From contig JAFWYB010000029.1 in the NCBI GenBank assembly GCA_017517865.1, positions 1-64,000 of the forward strand: DNA of 64,000 nt. The letters are read 5' to 3'. The translations under genes and the position numbers were made by a program. Source of the DNA: Clostridia bacterium (lineage in GTDB: Bacteria; Bacillota; Clostridia; Oscillospirales; Acutalibacteraceae). The notes beneath the pieces were generated by a model. The model ran no database searches. It was not told where the DNA came from and saw nothing but the letters and a program-made list of their open reading frames with translations. Shown one piece after another: positions 24,012-34,610 of this stretch; position 1 is the first letter of the stretch; every line of letters starts with the position of its first letter.

Positions 24012-25748
24012 GTGACATTTCAAGTTGTGAAGGATCAGTTTATCAAGGACGGTAAGCCCGTCAAGCTTATATCGGGTGCAGTGCATTATTTCAGAAATAT
24101 GCCGGATACCTGGACCGATATTTTCAAAAAGATGAAGGCTATGGGTCTTAACTGTGTTGAAACCTACTGTGCGTGGAATATGCACGAAAAGAAGCAGGGC
24201 GAGTTTGATTTCAGAGGAAACCTTGATATTGCTGCGTTTGTCAGAGCAGCTCAGAAGGAAGATCTGATGGTTATAGTAAGACCCGGTCCGTATATCTGTG
24301 CTGAGTGGGAATTCGGCGGACTTCCCTGGTGGATACAGACTGACGATGAGATGGAAATACGATGTTCAAACAAGGCTTATATTAAATATTTTGACAGATA
24401 TCTTGATAAGCTTTTCGAGCAGATAAGACCCTTGCTTTGCACAAACGGCGGACCTATTATAATGCTTCAGTGCGAAAATGAATACGGTTACTACGGTGAT
24501 GACAAGGTATACCTCAGATATCTTTACGAGAGTTATCGCGAAAAAGGAATAAACGTACCTCTTTTCACATCTGACGGCACAAGCAGAGAAAATCTTCTTG
24601 ACGGCTCTGTTGAAGGCTGCTTTTCAACTCTTAATTTCGGAAGCAGAGTTGAAGAAAATTTCAGAGCGCACGATGAGCTTTTTCCCGATCAGCCGAAAAT
24701 GTGTATGGAAATGTGGAACGGATGGTTTGATGCATGGGGAGATGAAAAGCACCACACAACATCGGCAGAGAACTATGCCGTGGCTGTTGACGATATGCTC
24801 ACCAAGGGAAGCGTTAATATGTATATGTTCATCGGCGGCACAAATTTCGGCTTTATGAGCGGTGCGAACCATTATGAAAAATTTGCTCCCGATGTAACGA
24901 GCTATGACTACGACGCACTTCTTTCAGAGTGCGGCGATGTAACACCCAAGTATATGGCGATAAGAGAAGTTATATCCCGACATATAGCAGAAGAGCTTCC
25001 CGAGGTTCCTGCTGACAGAAAAAAAGCTGCATACGGCAAGGTTGAGCTTACCGAAAAGAGCGGTCTGTTTTCAAATCTTGACGTGCTTTCTGTTCCGGTG
25101 CGCAGTGATGTGCCCAAGAATATGGAAAAATACGGTCAGGGTTACGGCTATATTGCGTATCGCACCGTTCTCGGCAGAGATTACAGTGATACTAAGCTTT
25201 CCTTTGAAAGTCTTGGTGACAGAGCGCAGATTTATATAAACAAGGAGCTTGTTGACATTCTCTATATCAACGACAGACTTGAAACCGTAATCAATGCTAA
25301 GGCCGGAGACATTCTTACGGTGCTGTGCGAAAATATGGGCAGAGCTAATTTCGGCAGCAAGATGATGCGTAAAAAAGGTATTGCCGGCAGATGTCTTTTA
25401 GGCGATAAGGTTCACTTCGGCTGGGATGTCTATACTCTTCCGATGGATAATCTGTCGAAGATAGCATACACTAATGAGCTTGTGCAGGAAAAGTCAGTTT
25501 TCTATAAAGGTAACTTTGAGATTGAAGAAGTGTACGATACCTTCCTTAAGCTTGACAGCTTCACAAAGGGTTTCGTCACCGTCAACGGTTATAATATAGG
25601 CAGATATTGGGAAATAGGTCCTCAGAGGACATTATACATACCTGCATCGCTTCTGAAAAAAGGAATGAATGAAATTATTGTATTTGAGTCAGATGGCATT
25701 AAGGGCGAGGCTGTAATTGAGTTCACCGATACACCCGAGCTCGGCTGA
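24012..25748 (+). CDS. Beta-galactosidase, glycoside hydrolase family 35
   Basis: 578 residues from the GTG at 24012, with GGTGGA just upstream. An in-frame GTG at 23994 is a weaker alternative, and the longer frame beginning at 23943 starts inside the -35 box. The TIM-barrel domain shows RPGPYICAEWEFGGLP, the acid/base Glu157 in ENEYG and the nucleophile Glu233 in MEMWNGWF. Beta-sandwich domains follow (about 390-575). No signal peptide is present, so it acts on imported beta-galactosides in the cytoplasm. It lies 17 bp before a GH2 beta-galactosidase, with which it forms an operon. No transporter is next to it. Confidence 0.93.
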   Translation: MTFQVVKDQFIKDGKPVKLISGAVHYFRNMPDTWTDIFKKMKAMGLNCVETYCAWNMHEKKQGEFDFRGNLDIAAFVRAAQKEDLMVIVRPGPYICAEWEFGGLPWWIQTDDEMEIRCSNKAYIKYFDRYLDKLFEQIRPLLCTNGGPIIMLQCENEYGYYGDDKVYLRYLYESYREKGINVPLFTSDGTSRENLLDGSVEGCFSTLNFGSRVEENFRAHDELFPDQPKMCMEMWNGWFDAWGDEKHHTTSAENYAVAVDDMLTKGSVNMYMFIGGTNFGFMSGANHYEKFAPDVTSYDYDALLSECGDVTPKYMAIREVISRHIAEELPEVPADRKKAAYGKVELTEKSGLFSNLDVLSVPVRSDVPKNMEKYGQGYGYIAYRTVLGRDYSDTKLSFESLGDRAQIYINKELVDILYINDRLETVINAKAGDILTVLCENMGRANFGSKMMRKKGIAGRCLLGDKVHFGWDVYTLPMDNLSKIAYTNELVQEKSVFYKGNFEIEEVYDTFLKLDSFTKGFVTVNGYNIGRYWEIGPQRTLYIPASLLKKGMNEIIVFESDGIKGEAVIEFTDTPELG

Positions 25749-25765
25749 CAGAAAAGGAGAGTAAT

Positions 25766-28700
25766 ATGAAGTATCAGATCAAGAAGCTTTACGTTAATGA
25801 TTTCTCTGTTTATGAAAAGAACAAGATAAGAGAAAGAAGTTATTTTATACCGTATAAAACTCAAGCTGATTTTGAAGGAAAAACCGTTCTCACTGAAAGA
25901 TACTGCAGTGATTTTGTTACTGTGCTTTCCGGTGATTGGAGTTTTAAATACTACAGTAAGATTTCGCGTCTGCCTTCAAATTTTGACAGTGATAAGACAC
26001 CTATGGATTCTGTAAAGGTTCCGTCAACGTGGCAGAGAACAGGCTATGAGCAGCCATACTATCTCAATACACGGTATCAGTTTCCTATAACTCTTCCTGA
26101 CGTTCCCGATGAGATGTCGGCAGGTGTTTATGTCAAGAAGTTCAATATTTCAGATAAGGCTGTGAACCCGATTATAACCTTCCTCGGCGTATGCTCAAGC
26201 CTTACTCTTTACATAAACGGAAAGTTTGTCGGCTACAGTGAGGGAAGCCATAACAGCGCCGAATTTGCTCTGAAGGAGTATGTTCATAAAGGTGAAAACG
26301 AGCTTATGGCAATTGTATCCAAGTGGTGTAACGGTACCTATCTTGAATGCCAGGATATGTTCAGAGAAAACGGTATTTTCCGTGATGTATATATTACCGA
26401 AAACCCGGAGCAATACATTTTTGATTTTGAGGTCAAGACAAAGAAGGAGCAGGCGGGCTATTCAATGACCGTTTCTGCAGATGTTAACGGTGACGGCTTT
26501 AGCGGCAAGGAGCTTAGCGTGAGGCTGCTTTATAAGGGCGATGAGATTGTCAGCTGCAAGAAGGAGCTTTCTTCAAAGGTAAGCTTTGATTTCGCCTCAC
26601 TTGATGTTGTTGAATGGAACGCAGAAAAGCCGGAGCTTTATGAGCTTTACCTTTCAATTCTTGACGGAGAAGAGTGTATTCAGTGTGTCAGAGAAGCCGT
26701 TGGCTTCAGATCGATTGAAATAAAAGGTGAATTATTCCTCTTTAACGGCAAGCTTATCAAGTTCAAGGGCGTCAACCATCACGATACGCATCAGTCAACG
26801 GGATATGTTATGTCCGGCGAGGATTTACTCAGAGACATTCTTCTTATGAAGGAGTTCAATGTAAATGCCGTAAGAACTTCTCATTATCCTCCGGATCCTA
26901 TGTTCATAAGAATGTGCGATGAATACGGACTTTATGTTATTGATGAGGCTGATATTGAAACTCACGGCACACAGTTCAATGAAAGTCTCAGATTTACAGG
27001 TAAGCCCAACATCATCAGCAACGGCAAGGAATGGCTTCCGAGATTTTTTGACAGGGTAAGGCGTCTTTACGGCAGAGACAAAAACCACCCGTCGGTTACT
27101 ATGTGGAGTCTCGGTAACGAATCAGGCGGATGGAAGAATCAGGACGCCTGCTACGAATGGCTTAAAACGGTTACGGATATACCCGTTCATTATGAGGCTG
27201 TTATCAGAACACCGAGAACCGCTTACGACGTAATTTCGGAAATGTATCAGCACAGTGAAATTGTTGAAAAAATCGGTCAGCATAAGTTCCTGCCCAGATA
27301 TAAGGGTAAACCCTACTTCCTTTGCGAATACTGTCATGCCATGGGCGTGGGACCGGGCTCACTTGAGGAATATTGGGAAAGCATTTACGCTCATGATAAT
27401 CTGACCGGCGGCTGTATCTGGGAGTGGGCTGACCACAGTGTATATGACCCGAATGCAAAGTATAAATATACCTACGGCGGAGACCACGGAGAAAAGTTCC
27501 ACGACGGCAACTTCTGTGTTGACGGCCTTTTCTACCCCGACAGAACCCCGCATACCGGAGCTTATGAAATGAAAGCCGTTTACCGTCCGATAGTTGCAAA
27601 GCATATCAGCGATAACGTATACAGCTTCAGAAACACAAACAGCTTTACATCTTCAGGTGAATACGATATCACCTATGAGCTTCTTGAAGATGCCGAATGT
27701 GTTGAAAGTGGCAAGGTTGCTCTTGAAATAGAGCCTTGGACATCAAAAAACGTTGTTATAGCACATAAAATGCTGGATGTCAATAAAGATGTACATATCA
27801 ATTTCATTTATAAGAATAAAGAAGGCATTGAAATAGCGAAGGAGCAAATTGCTCTTAATGAGGTTGTTAAGGAATTCTGCGAGCCCGACGGAAAAGCTGT
27901 TACATTTACAGACAGAAACGGTAAAATCACAGTTGTGTTTGAAAATGGCAGTGCAGTATTCTCAAAGGGTGATGGTAAGCTTATCAGTTATATTATCGGT
28001 GGCAAGGAAATGCTCTACAACGACGACGGCTTAAAGCCACAGCTTTACAGAGCATATCTTGACAACGACAGGAACATTGTTAAAACCTGGAAGAAGCAGA
28101 ATCTTCATAAGCTTATATATAACGGTAAAATTGTTTCCTGCAAGGCTAAGGATAACGGAACGGTCAAGCTTGTGAGCGAGGGTTGGCTCTGTGCTGAAGA
28201 CAAGAAAATTTTCGGGTATGAATGTAAGTATACCTTCTATAAGGACGGTTCTGTTAAAGTTAAGGCTGAGGTTGAAAAGAAGACCTTTGACCTTACTAAA
28301 TATAACCTTCCGAGATTCGGCGTAAATCTTCTTCTTGATGTGTCTCTTTCGAATGTTGAGTATTACGGTCTTGGTGAGCTCGAAAATCTCAATGACTTCC
28401 GTGCACAAAGTATTGTCGGAAAATATAAGTCAACCGTTGCGGATATGTGTGTTGACTACATTAAGCCTCAGGACAGCGGTAATCACGGCAGAACCCGTTG
28501 GCTTACTGTTACGGATAATGACGGCAGAGGACTTAAATTCTTCAACTGTAAAGATTATTTCTCCTTCAGTGTTCACGATTATCCCGAAAAGCAGATCCGT
28601 CAGGCAAAGCATATCGAAGATATCAAGAGAGGTAAGCTCACAAGCGTAAGCCTTGACGGCTTTATGAGAGGTACAGGCTCTAACAGCTGCGGACAGAATA

Positions 28701-28774
28701 CTCTGAAGAAATACTGTATAGATTTCAAGAAAGAGCTTGAGTTTGAATTTTACATAATTCCCGTTAAAAAATAA
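25766..28774 (+). CDS. lacZ: Beta-galactosidase, glycoside hydrolase family 2
   Basis: A 1002-residue LacZ-type enzyme of full length, with AAGGAGAG before the ATG. The sugar-binding and jelly-roll domain (about 40-220), the immunoglobulin-like domain and the TIM barrel are in order. RTSHYPPDP and IDEADIETHG are the usual substrate-loop motifs; the acid/base is Glu452 (GNESGG) and the nucleophile Glu521 (LCEYCHAMG). The C-terminal beta-galactosidase small-chain domain runs to the end. It is cytoplasmic (no signal peptide). Together with the adjoining GH35 enzyme it should release galactose from beta-galactosides such as lactose or plant and host oligosaccharides. Confidence 0.94.
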   Translation: MKYQIKKLYVNDFSVYEKNKIRERSYFIPYKTQADFEGKTVLTERYCSDFVTVLSGDWSFKYYSKISRLPSNFDSDKTPMDSVKVPSTWQRTGYEQPYYLNTRYQFPITLPDVPDEMSAGVYVKKFNISDKAVNPIITFLGVCSSLTLYINGKFVGYSEGSHNSAEFALKEYVHKGENELMAIVSKWCNGTYLECQDMFRENGIFRDVYITENPEQYIFDFEVKTKKEQAGYSMTVSADVNGDGFSGKELSVRLLYKGDEIVSCKKELSSKVSFDFASLDVVEWNAEKPELYELYLSILDGEECIQCVREAVGFRSIEIKGELFLFNGKLIKFKGVNHHDTHQSTGYVMSGEDLLRDILLMKEFNVNAVRTSHYPPDPMFIRMCDEYGLYVIDEADIETHGTQFNESLRFTGKPNIISNGKEWLPRFFDRVRRLYGRDKNHPSVTMWSLGNESGGWKNQDACYEWLKTVTDIPVHYEAVIRTPRTAYDVISEMYQHSEIVEKIGQHKFLPRYKGKPYFLCEYCHAMGVGPGSLEEYWESIYAHDNLTGGCIWEWADHSVYDPNAKYKYTYGGDHGEKFHDGNFCVDGLFYPDRTPHTGAYEMKAVYRPIVAKHISDNVYSFRNTNSFTSSGEYDITYELLEDAECVESGKVALEIEPWTSKNVVIAHKMLDVNKDVHINFIYKNKEGIEIAKEQIALNEVVKEFCEPDGKAVTFTDRNGKITVVFENGSAVFSKGDGKLISYIIGGKEMLYNDDGLKPQLYRAYLDNDRNIVKTWKKQNLHKLIYNGKIVSCKAKDNGTVKLVSEGWLCAEDKKIFGYECKYTFYKDGSVKVKAEVEKKTFDLTKYNLPRFGVNLLLDVSLSNVEYYGLGELENLNDFRAQSIVGKYKSTVADMCVDYIKPQDSGNHGRTRWLTVTDNDGRGLKFFNCKDYFSFSVHDYPEKQIRQAKHIEDIKRGKLTSVSLDGFMRGTGSNSCGQNTLKKYCIDFKKELEFEFYIIPVKK

Positions 28775-28792
28775 TTATATATTTCTTATATT

Positions 28793-28830
28793 GAACTGCC
28801 ATTTTCTTCTTGAATATGGCAGTTCTTTGT
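28793..28830 (+). terminator. Terminator of the beta-galactosidase operon
   Basis: GAACTGCCAT (28793-28802) pairs with ATGGCAGTTC (28816-28825), followed by a short TTTGTGTT tail. The -35 of the next promoter lies inside it. Confidence 0.65.
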
Positions 28831-28838
28831 GTTATAAT
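28810..28838 (+). promoter_or_regulatory. Promoter of the iol operon
   Basis: TTGAAT (28810-28815), 17-bp spacer, TATAAT (28833-28838). Confidence 0.7.
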
Positions 28839-28898
28839 ACATTCGATTAGGGCTAAATTTAGCTCAGCTTATTTTTAAATTTACGGAGGCAGAAAATT

Positions 28899-29912
28899 AT
28901 GAAACAGTTAAACATCGGTATTATTGGTGCAGGCCGTATCGGCAAGGTACATATGGAATCAATCACATATAACGTACCTACTGCCAGAGTTCTCGGTATC
29001 ACAGACGTTTTCAAGGACGCCCTTCCCGGACTTGCAGAAAAATACGGTATCCCCAAAATATACAACGACTATAAGGAAATGCTCGCTGACGATGAGATCG
29101 ATGCTGTTCTTGTCTGTTCGTCAACAGATACTCACGCTGATATTTCAATTGAAGCAGCTCAGGCCGGCAAGCATGTATTCTGTGAAAAGCCCGTTGACCT
29201 TACTCCCGAAAAGGTAAAGGCAGTTATCGCTGCGGTTGAAAAGGCAGGCGTTAAGCTTCAGGTTGGCTTCAACAGACGTTTTGACCATAACTTTGCTCAT
29301 GTTCGTTCACTTATCAACGACGGTAAGGTAGGTAACCTTGAACTTATCAAGATCACATCACGTGACCCCGAGCCTCCCTCAGCAGAGTATGCTGCAGTTT
29401 CAGGCGGTATGTTCCTTGATATGACAATTCACGATTTTGATATGGCACGCTTCCTTGCAGGCAGTGACGTAACTGAGGTATACGTAAACGCTACCTGTCT
29501 TGTTGACCCGGCAATCGGTGAAGCAGGTGATGTTGATACAGCTATAATAAACCTTAAGTTTGAAAACGGTGCTCTCGGCGTTATCGATAACAGCCGCCGT
29601 GCAGCATACGGCTACGACCAGAGAATCGAAGTGTTCGGCTCACTCGGTGCAGCTATGGCAGCTAATGATACACCCACCAATGTAACTGTTATGAATGCAG
29701 AGGGCGTTTCAACAGATAAGCCTCTCTACTTCTTCCTTGAAAGATATATGCAGTCATTCCGCGATGAAATGATTCAGTTTGTTGACGCTGTTCTTAACGA
29801 TAAGCCCACACCCACAACAGGCCTTGACGGTCTGAATTCAATTCTTGTTGCTCTTGCAGCCAAGAAATCTGTTGCAGAGGGCAGAGCAGTTAAAATTTCA
29901 GAAATCGGCTGA
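28899..29912 (+). CDS. iolG: Inositol 2-dehydrogenase (Gfo/Idh/MocA family)
   Basis: A 337-residue NAD-dependent oxidoreductase that converts myo-inositol to 2-keto-myo-inositol, the first step of the pathway. The Rossmann motif GIIGAGRIG is at residues 7-15, the catalytic Lys is in CEKPVD near 97, and DMTIHDFDM near 172-180 carries the conserved Asp and His. AGGCAG-type SD precedes the ATG. The assignment as IolG rather than another Gfo/Idh/MocA enzyme relies on the neighbouring iolD and iolE genes and overall resemblance. A hairpin lies between it and iolD, which may lower downstream expression. Confidence 0.9.
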   Translation: MKQLNIGIIGAGRIGKVHMESITYNVPTARVLGITDVFKDALPGLAEKYGIPKIYNDYKEMLADDEIDAVLVCSSTDTHADISIEAAQAGKHVFCEKPVDLTPEKVKAVIAAVEKAGVKLQVGFNRRFDHNFAHVRSLINDGKVGNLELIKITSRDPEPPSAEYAAVSGGMFLDMTIHDFDMARFLAGSDVTEVYVNATCLVDPAIGEAGDVDTAIINLKFENGALGVIDNSRRAAYGYDQRIEVFGSLGAAMAANDTPTNVTVMNAEGVSTDKPLYFFLERYMQSFRDEMIQFVDAVLNDKPTPTTGLDGLNSILVALAAKKSVAEGRAVKISEIG

Positions 29913-29920
29913 TAAATTTC

Positions 29921-29956
29921 AGGAGTACCTTTTGCGGTACTCCTTGAAGTGTTTTT
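29921..29956 (+). terminator. Hairpin between iolG and iolD (possible attenuator)
   Basis: AGGAGTACC (29921-29929) pairs perfectly with GGTACTCCT (29936-29944). A T-run starts ten bases later, so read-through is likely. Confidence 0.5.
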
Positions 29957-29991
29957 ATAAGAATTAAACAACCCCGAAAGGATTGATTACT

Positions 29992-31836
29992 ATGAAACTT
30001 ACAATGGCCCAGGCTCTTGTTAAATTCCTTGACAATCAGTACATCTGCTTTGACGGAAAAGAAACCAAGTTTGTTGACGGCATCTTCGGTATTTTCGGTC
30101 ACGGCTGTGTTGTAGGTATCGGTCAGGCACTTGAGCAGGGCGGACACAGCCTCAGATATTATCAGGGTCACAACGAGCAGGGTATGGCTCACGCCGCTAT
30201 TGCTTATGCAAAGCAGATGCACAGACGTAAGATTATTGCCTGCACATCATCAATCGGTCCCGGTGCACTTAATATGGTAACTGCCTGCGGTACTGCTACT
30301 GCAAACAGAATTCCTCTTCTTGTACTCCCGGGCGATACCTTTGCCTGCCGTCAGCCTGACCCCGTTCTTCAGCAGATTGAGCAGTACGACAGCTGTGCTA
30401 TTACCGCTAACGATGCGTTCAAGCCCGTTTGTAAATATTGGGACAGAATCAGCCGTCCCGAGCAGCTTATGACTGCTTGTATCAATGCTATGCGTGTTCT
30501 CACAGACCCCGCTGATACAGGTGCGGTATGTATTGCTATGCCTCAGGATGTTGAGGCTGAGGCCTTTGATTATCCCGACTATTTCCTTGAAAAAAGAGTA
30601 TGGTATGTTGACAGACGCTTACCCTCTGAAAGAGAAATTGAAGCAGCGTGCGAATTGATTAAAAACAGCAAGAAGCCTATGATTATTGTCGGCGGCGGTG
30701 TTACTTATTCCGATAGCGACAAGTCCGTGCTTGCTATGGCTGAAAAGCTTAATATTCCCATCGGAGAAACCCAGGCGGGAAAGGGTCAGATTCCCTTCGC
30801 GCATCCCCTTAATATGGGAGGCTGCGGTGTTACCGGCGGAGCCGCTGCAAATGCCGTTGCCAAGCAGGCTGACCTTGTAATTGCGATAGGTACAAGACTT
30901 ACCGACTTTACAACCTGCTCAAAGTGGGGCTTCCAGAATCCTGATGTAAAGATGCTTTCTATCAATGTCTGCTCTTTCGATGCTTTCAAAATGGATTCAA
31001 CTGCAGTTATTGCTGATGCGAAGGCTGCTTGTGACGCTATTACCGCTAAGCTGAATTATAAGTCACAGTGGCAGGACGAATATGCTCTTGCAAAGGCTGA
31101 TTTCGACAAAGAAATTGAACGTTGCTATAACGAAAAGCTCGACGGTGTTCTTTCTCAGAAGAGAGCTCTCGGTATCATCAACGAAACTGTTGCCGATGAT
31201 TCCGTTATTATCGGTTCCTCAGGCTCACTTCCCGGATGCCTTCAGAGAATCTGGAAGTCGAAGGCACCCGATACATACCACGTTGAATACGGCTTCTCTT
31301 GTATGGGTTATGAAATCTGCGGTGCACTCGGTGCAAAGCTTGCAGTAGGCGACCGTGAGGTGTATTCAATGGTTGGTGACGGCAGCTTCCTTATGCTTCA
31401 CAGTGAGCTTTATACTGCCGTTCAGGAAAATAAGAAAATCAATATCATGCTCTTTGACAACAGCGGCTGGGGTTGTATTGAAAACCTTCAGAATAATCAG
31501 GGAACCGACACCTTCGGTACACGCTTCACAAGAAGAAACGACGAAAGCGGACTTCTTGACGGTGAGGTTATTGTGACTGATTACGCTAAGATTGCCGAGG
31601 GCTACGGCTGTAAGGCTTATCGCATCACCACTGAGGAAGAGCTTTATGCTGCTATTGAAGACAGCAAAAAGCAGACAGTATCAACTCTCTTTGATATGAA
31701 GGTCGGCCATAAGAGTATGACAGACGGTTATGATTCCTGGTGGAGAGTCGGTGTTGCTGAGGTTTCCGAAAGTGAAAGAGTTCAGGAATGCTATGAGGAT
31801 ATGAAAGCGAATATCGCAAAAGCACGCTTATATTAA
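29992..31836 (+). CDS. iolD: 3D-(3,5/4)-trihydroxycyclohexane-1,2-dione hydrolase
   Basis: A 614-residue thiamine diphosphate enzyme that opens the ring of the diketo intermediate to 5-deoxy-glucuronate. The acetolactate-synthase-like fold is evident: the N-terminal catalytic domain with the glutamate region [11 protein letters not shown], the central domain with [12 protein letters not shown], and the C-terminal ThDP motif [13 protein letters not shown] through FDNSGWGC. The ATG at 29992, with AAAGGA 9 bp upstream, is preferred over a TTG three codons earlier. It follows iolG and precedes iolE in one direction with short gaps. Confidence 0.93.
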   Translation: MKLTMAQALVKFLDNQYICFDGKETKFVDGIFGIFGHGCVVGIGQALEQGGHSLRYYQGHNEQGMAHAAIAYAKQMHRRKIIACTSSIGPGALNMVTACGTATANRIPLLVLPGDTFACRQPDPVLQQIEQYDSCAITANDAFKPVCKYWDRISRPEQLMTACINAMRVLTDPADTGAVCIAMPQDVEAEAFDYPDYFLEKRVWYVDRRLPSEREIEAACELIKNSKKPMIIVGGGVTYSDSDKSVLAMAEKLNIPIGETQAGKGQIPFAHPLNMGGCGVTGGAAANAVAKQADLVIAIGTRLTDFTTCSKWGFQNPDVKMLSINVCSFDAFKMDSTAVIADAKAACDAITAKLNYKSQWQDEYALAKADFDKEIERCYNEKLDGVLSQKRALGIINETVADDSVIIGSSGSLPGCLQRIWKSKAPDTYHVEYGFSCMGYEICGALGAKLAVGDREVYSMVGDGSFLMLHSELYTAVQENKKINIMLFDNSGWGCIENLQNNQGTDTFGTRFTRRNDESGLLDGEVIVTDYAKIAEGYGCKAYRITTEEELYAAIEDSKKQTVSTLFDMKVGHKSMTDGYDSWWRVGVAEVSESERVQECYEDMKANIAKARLY

Positions 31837-31856
31837 AATTTAAAGGAGAAACAAAA

Positions 31857-32750
31857 ATGCTTAACAAAGAAAAAGTATATCTTGCATGCGCACCTATCGC
31901 ATGGACAAATGACGATCTTCCCGACCTCGGTGCAGAAAACACCTTTGAGCAGTGCGTGAGTGAAATGGCTCTTGCAGGCTTTACCGGCAGTGAAATCGGT
32001 AATAAATACCCCAAGGATGTTGAAACACTCAAGCATAAGCTTGATGTAAGAGGTATGAGAATCTGTAATGCATGGTTCTCCTCACTTCTTCTTTCTGAGG
32101 GTTATGATGCAACAATTGAAGCCTTTATAAAGCACAGAGATTTTCTTCACGCTCTCGGAGCAAAGGTTATCGGTGCTTCTGAGCAGGGCAACAGCATTCA
32201 GGGCAAGGATGTAAGCATCTTTGGTGAAAAGCCCGTTTACACCGATGAGCAGTGGGCTCTTATTGCAAAAGGCTTCAACGAAATGGGCAGACTTGCAAAA
32301 GAAAAGGGTATGTACTTTACTGTTCATCATCACATGGGTACAGGTGTTCAGACTGCAGAAGAAATTGATAAGCTTATGGAGCTTACTGACCCCGACCTCG
32401 TTTATCTTCTTTTCGATACAGGTCACCTTTCATTCAGCGGTGAAGATGTAATCGGCGTGCTTAAAAAGTATGTTCACAGAACAAAGCACGTGCATCTTAA
32501 GAGCATACGTAAGAATGTTATTGAAGATGCAAAAGCAAAGGGCTATTCATTCCTTGACTCAGTACGTGCAGGTTCATTTACAGTACCCGGCGACGGCGAT
32601 TTCGATTTCACTCCCGTATTTGATGTGCTTGACGAAGCAGGCTATGAAGGTTGGGTTGTTGTTGAAGCTGAGCAGGACCCTGCGAAAGCAAACCCCTATG
32701 AGTATGCTGTTCTTGCAAGAAACTATATAAGAGAAAAGACAGGTCTTTAA
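31857..32750 (+). CDS. iolE: Myo-inosose-2 dehydratase
   Basis: A 297-residue xylose-isomerase-like TIM barrel that dehydrates 2-keto-myo-inositol to the diketo substrate of IolD. Metal ligands fit the family: the EQGN segment near 105, TVHHHMGTG near 160, DTGHLSF near 183, HVHLKSI near 207 and VVEAEQDP near 270. AAAGGAG precedes the ATG by 9 bp and iolD ends 20 bp upstream. With iolG and iolD this gives three consecutive steps. iolB, iolC and iolJ are not in the window and must be elsewhere for full use of inositol. Confidence 0.92.
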   Translation: MLNKEKVYLACAPIAWTNDDLPDLGAENTFEQCVSEMALAGFTGSEIGNKYPKDVETLKHKLDVRGMRICNAWFSSLLLSEGYDATIEAFIKHRDFLHALGAKVIGASEQGNSIQGKDVSIFGEKPVYTDEQWALIAKGFNEMGRLAKEKGMYFTVHHHMGTGVQTAEEIDKLMELTDPDLVYLLFDTGHLSFSGEDVIGVLKKYVHRTKHVHLKSIRKNVIEDAKAKGYSFLDSVRAGSFTVPGDGDFDFTPVFDVLDEAGYEGWVVVEAEQDPAKANPYEYAVLARNYIREKTGL

Positions 32751-32758
32751 TAAAACGG

Positions 32759-32796
32759 ACAGCATACAGTTTTAACGCCGTATGCTGTGTTTTTTC
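32759..32796 (+). terminator. Terminator of the iol operon
   Basis: ACAGCATAC (32759-32767) pairs perfectly with GTATGCTGT (32780-32788), followed by GTTTTTT. Confidence 0.88.
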
Positions 32797-32837
32797 AGAA
32801 AGAATCGGAAAACCTCTCAAAGGGAAAGGAGAAAAAT

Positions 32838-34610
32838 ATGAAAGATAACAGTATGGCTGTTATGCCGAAAAATAAGGCAAAATCAGCTGTTATGATTTTG
32901 CTGTCGTGTGTTCTGTTTGTGTGCTCAGGTATATTTATATATCTTGGTATAAGCAGTTTAAATGAACCTGTACGCACTCAGGCACAGGGTATAAATACAA
33001 TTGATGAATCAGACTTTGAACAGATCAAGTCCACCTTCAATGATTCTCTCGTATCTGTTGTTCTTGACGAGGTCGGAGTCAAAGACCTCGACAGTCTTAA
33101 GAAGCAGACCTGCATAATAACTGCATCAGACCCGGATGAGCTGATTAACAATTATATTGATTATCTCGGTTCACTTAATATTGAGGGCCTTGTATATAAT
33201 TATGTAAGCGGTGATTTTGACGGCGACGGAGAAGCTGAATACTATCTTGAAATTCTCGTACCCGTCAAGGCTACGTTTACGGCTATCGGCAGAGAGCAGG
33301 ACGTTCAGTTTTACGAAGACAATGTGGCAATGCCGGACAATGTAAATCAGAGAGTTATAATTTACGGTGACTTCTATAACGGCAGTGTTACCTTCCGCAG
33401 CTATTATTCAGAAAACGACAGTGAAAAAACTGCTAAGGAAATAAGCGTCAGAAACGGCGTGCTTAACGTTACCTACGGCGGTGACAAGTCTGCGGTTTAT
33501 ATTGTGTGCAGACCTTATGCCGTATATGACGACTACGCATATCAGCCTGATGCATTTGATAATCTTTGCGACAGCTATTCTTCATATCTTACTGAGTTAG
33601 GATATACAGATATATATTACTATTGTGCCGATGTCTGTGATGCTGACGGTGAAGAAGTAATCTTCGTTTATTTTGATAAGAACGACAAGGTGTTTGTCCG
33701 CGTGCTTGCATTTATAGGCGGTAAGGCACATTTCATTTACGAAAATCTCTTTGACGTTCACGCTACCTACATAATTGAAAAAGACGGTTTGAAGCATCTG
33801 CTTGAATACAGTCAGGTTATGGGTAACTCCAAAAACAACTATACTGCTTCATACCATTATTCAGTTTTCAGGTTTAATGCAAACTACGAGCCTATTGCAT
33901 CTGAAAGTGCTGATACTGAAGTTTCCTTTGATAAGGTTGAATCTGAAAATGAAAGCTTTTTCGCCGCATTCAATAATTATCTCAAGGATGCCTTTGTTAT
34001 CGCTGACCCCTATGAGCTTACCGGTTATAAATCTCTTACTCAGTCAACCGGAATGAGCACTCACGTAACAGATAACAGTGAGAATAATGCTGAAAAATAT
34101 CTTTACATTTCAAATTGCAGTACATCAAAGCAGGGTGTTGTCAACGTACCCGAAACAACTCACCTTAATTTCAGAAAGGGTCCCTCTGTTGACTATCCGA
34201 AGATTCTTATAAATCCTGCTGACAGTGAAAGCTTTGTCCGTCAGCTTAAGGGCTCGGTAGTAACTGTTATGAACACTGTAAATACCGTAGGTGACGAAGA
34301 AAACCCCGTATGGCTGCAGATACAGATAAAATATAACGATCTTACTCTTGAGGGTTACTCCTCACAGTCGTGGATAGATCTTCCCGGCATTAAAACCCTT
34401 TATCCCGGTGACAGATTTACGGTAAATGCCGATACAAACGACGGCAGTCTTGTATGGAGCTGCAATGACACCTCTGTTGCAAGGATAAATAGTGAAACGG
34501 GTGAGCTAACAGCCGTTAAACCGGGTGTTGTTCTTGTAAAGGTTACTTCTGAGTCAGGTCTTACCGACAGCTGTCTTATAGCTGTTATGGGAGAGGAGGC
34601 AGTAAAATGA
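32838..34610 (+). CDS. Membrane-anchored surface protein with SH3-like and BIG2 domains
   Basis: 590 residues from the ATG at 32838 (AAAGGAG upstream; the longer frame from 32787 starts in the previous terminator). One membrane helix at about 17-38 anchors it; the rest should face outside. A central region contains DFDGDGEAEYYLE, a calcium-loop-like or FG-GAP-like Asp pattern. Residues about 430-515 resemble a bacterial SH3 domain (LNFRKGPSVDYPKIL), and the last ~70 a BIG2 immunoglobulin-like domain (LYPGDRF, then GVVLVKVTSESG). Such domains bind wall or other surface ligands. Its stop overlaps the start of the next gene (ATGA), so both are made together. Confidence 0.7.
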   Translation: MKDNSMAVMPKNKAKSAVMILLSCVLFVCSGIFIYLGISSLNEPVRTQAQGINTIDESDFEQIKSTFNDSLVSVVLDEVGVKDLDSLKKQTCIITASDPDELINNYIDYLGSLNIEGLVYNYVSGDFDGDGEAEYYLEILVPVKATFTAIGREQDVQFYEDNVAMPDNVNQRVIIYGDFYNGSVTFRSYYSENDSEKTAKEISVRNGVLNVTYGGDKSAVYIVCRPYAVYDDYAYQPDAFDNLCDSYSSYLTELGYTDIYYYCADVCDADGEEVIFVYFDKNDKVFVRVLAFIGGKAHFIYENLFDVHATYIIEKDGLKHLLEYSQVMGNSKNNYTASYHYSVFRFNANYEPIASESADTEVSFDKVESENESFFAAFNNYLKDAFVIADPYELTGYKSLTQSTGMSTHVTDNSENNAEKYLYISNCSTSKQGVVNVPETTHLNFRKGPSVDYPKILINPADSESFVRQLKGSVVTVMNTVNTVGDEENPVWLQIQIKYNDLTLEGYSSQSWIDLPGIKTLYPGDRFTVNADTNDGSLVWSCNDTSVARINSETGELTAVKPGVVLVKVTSESGLTDSCLIAVMGEEAVK

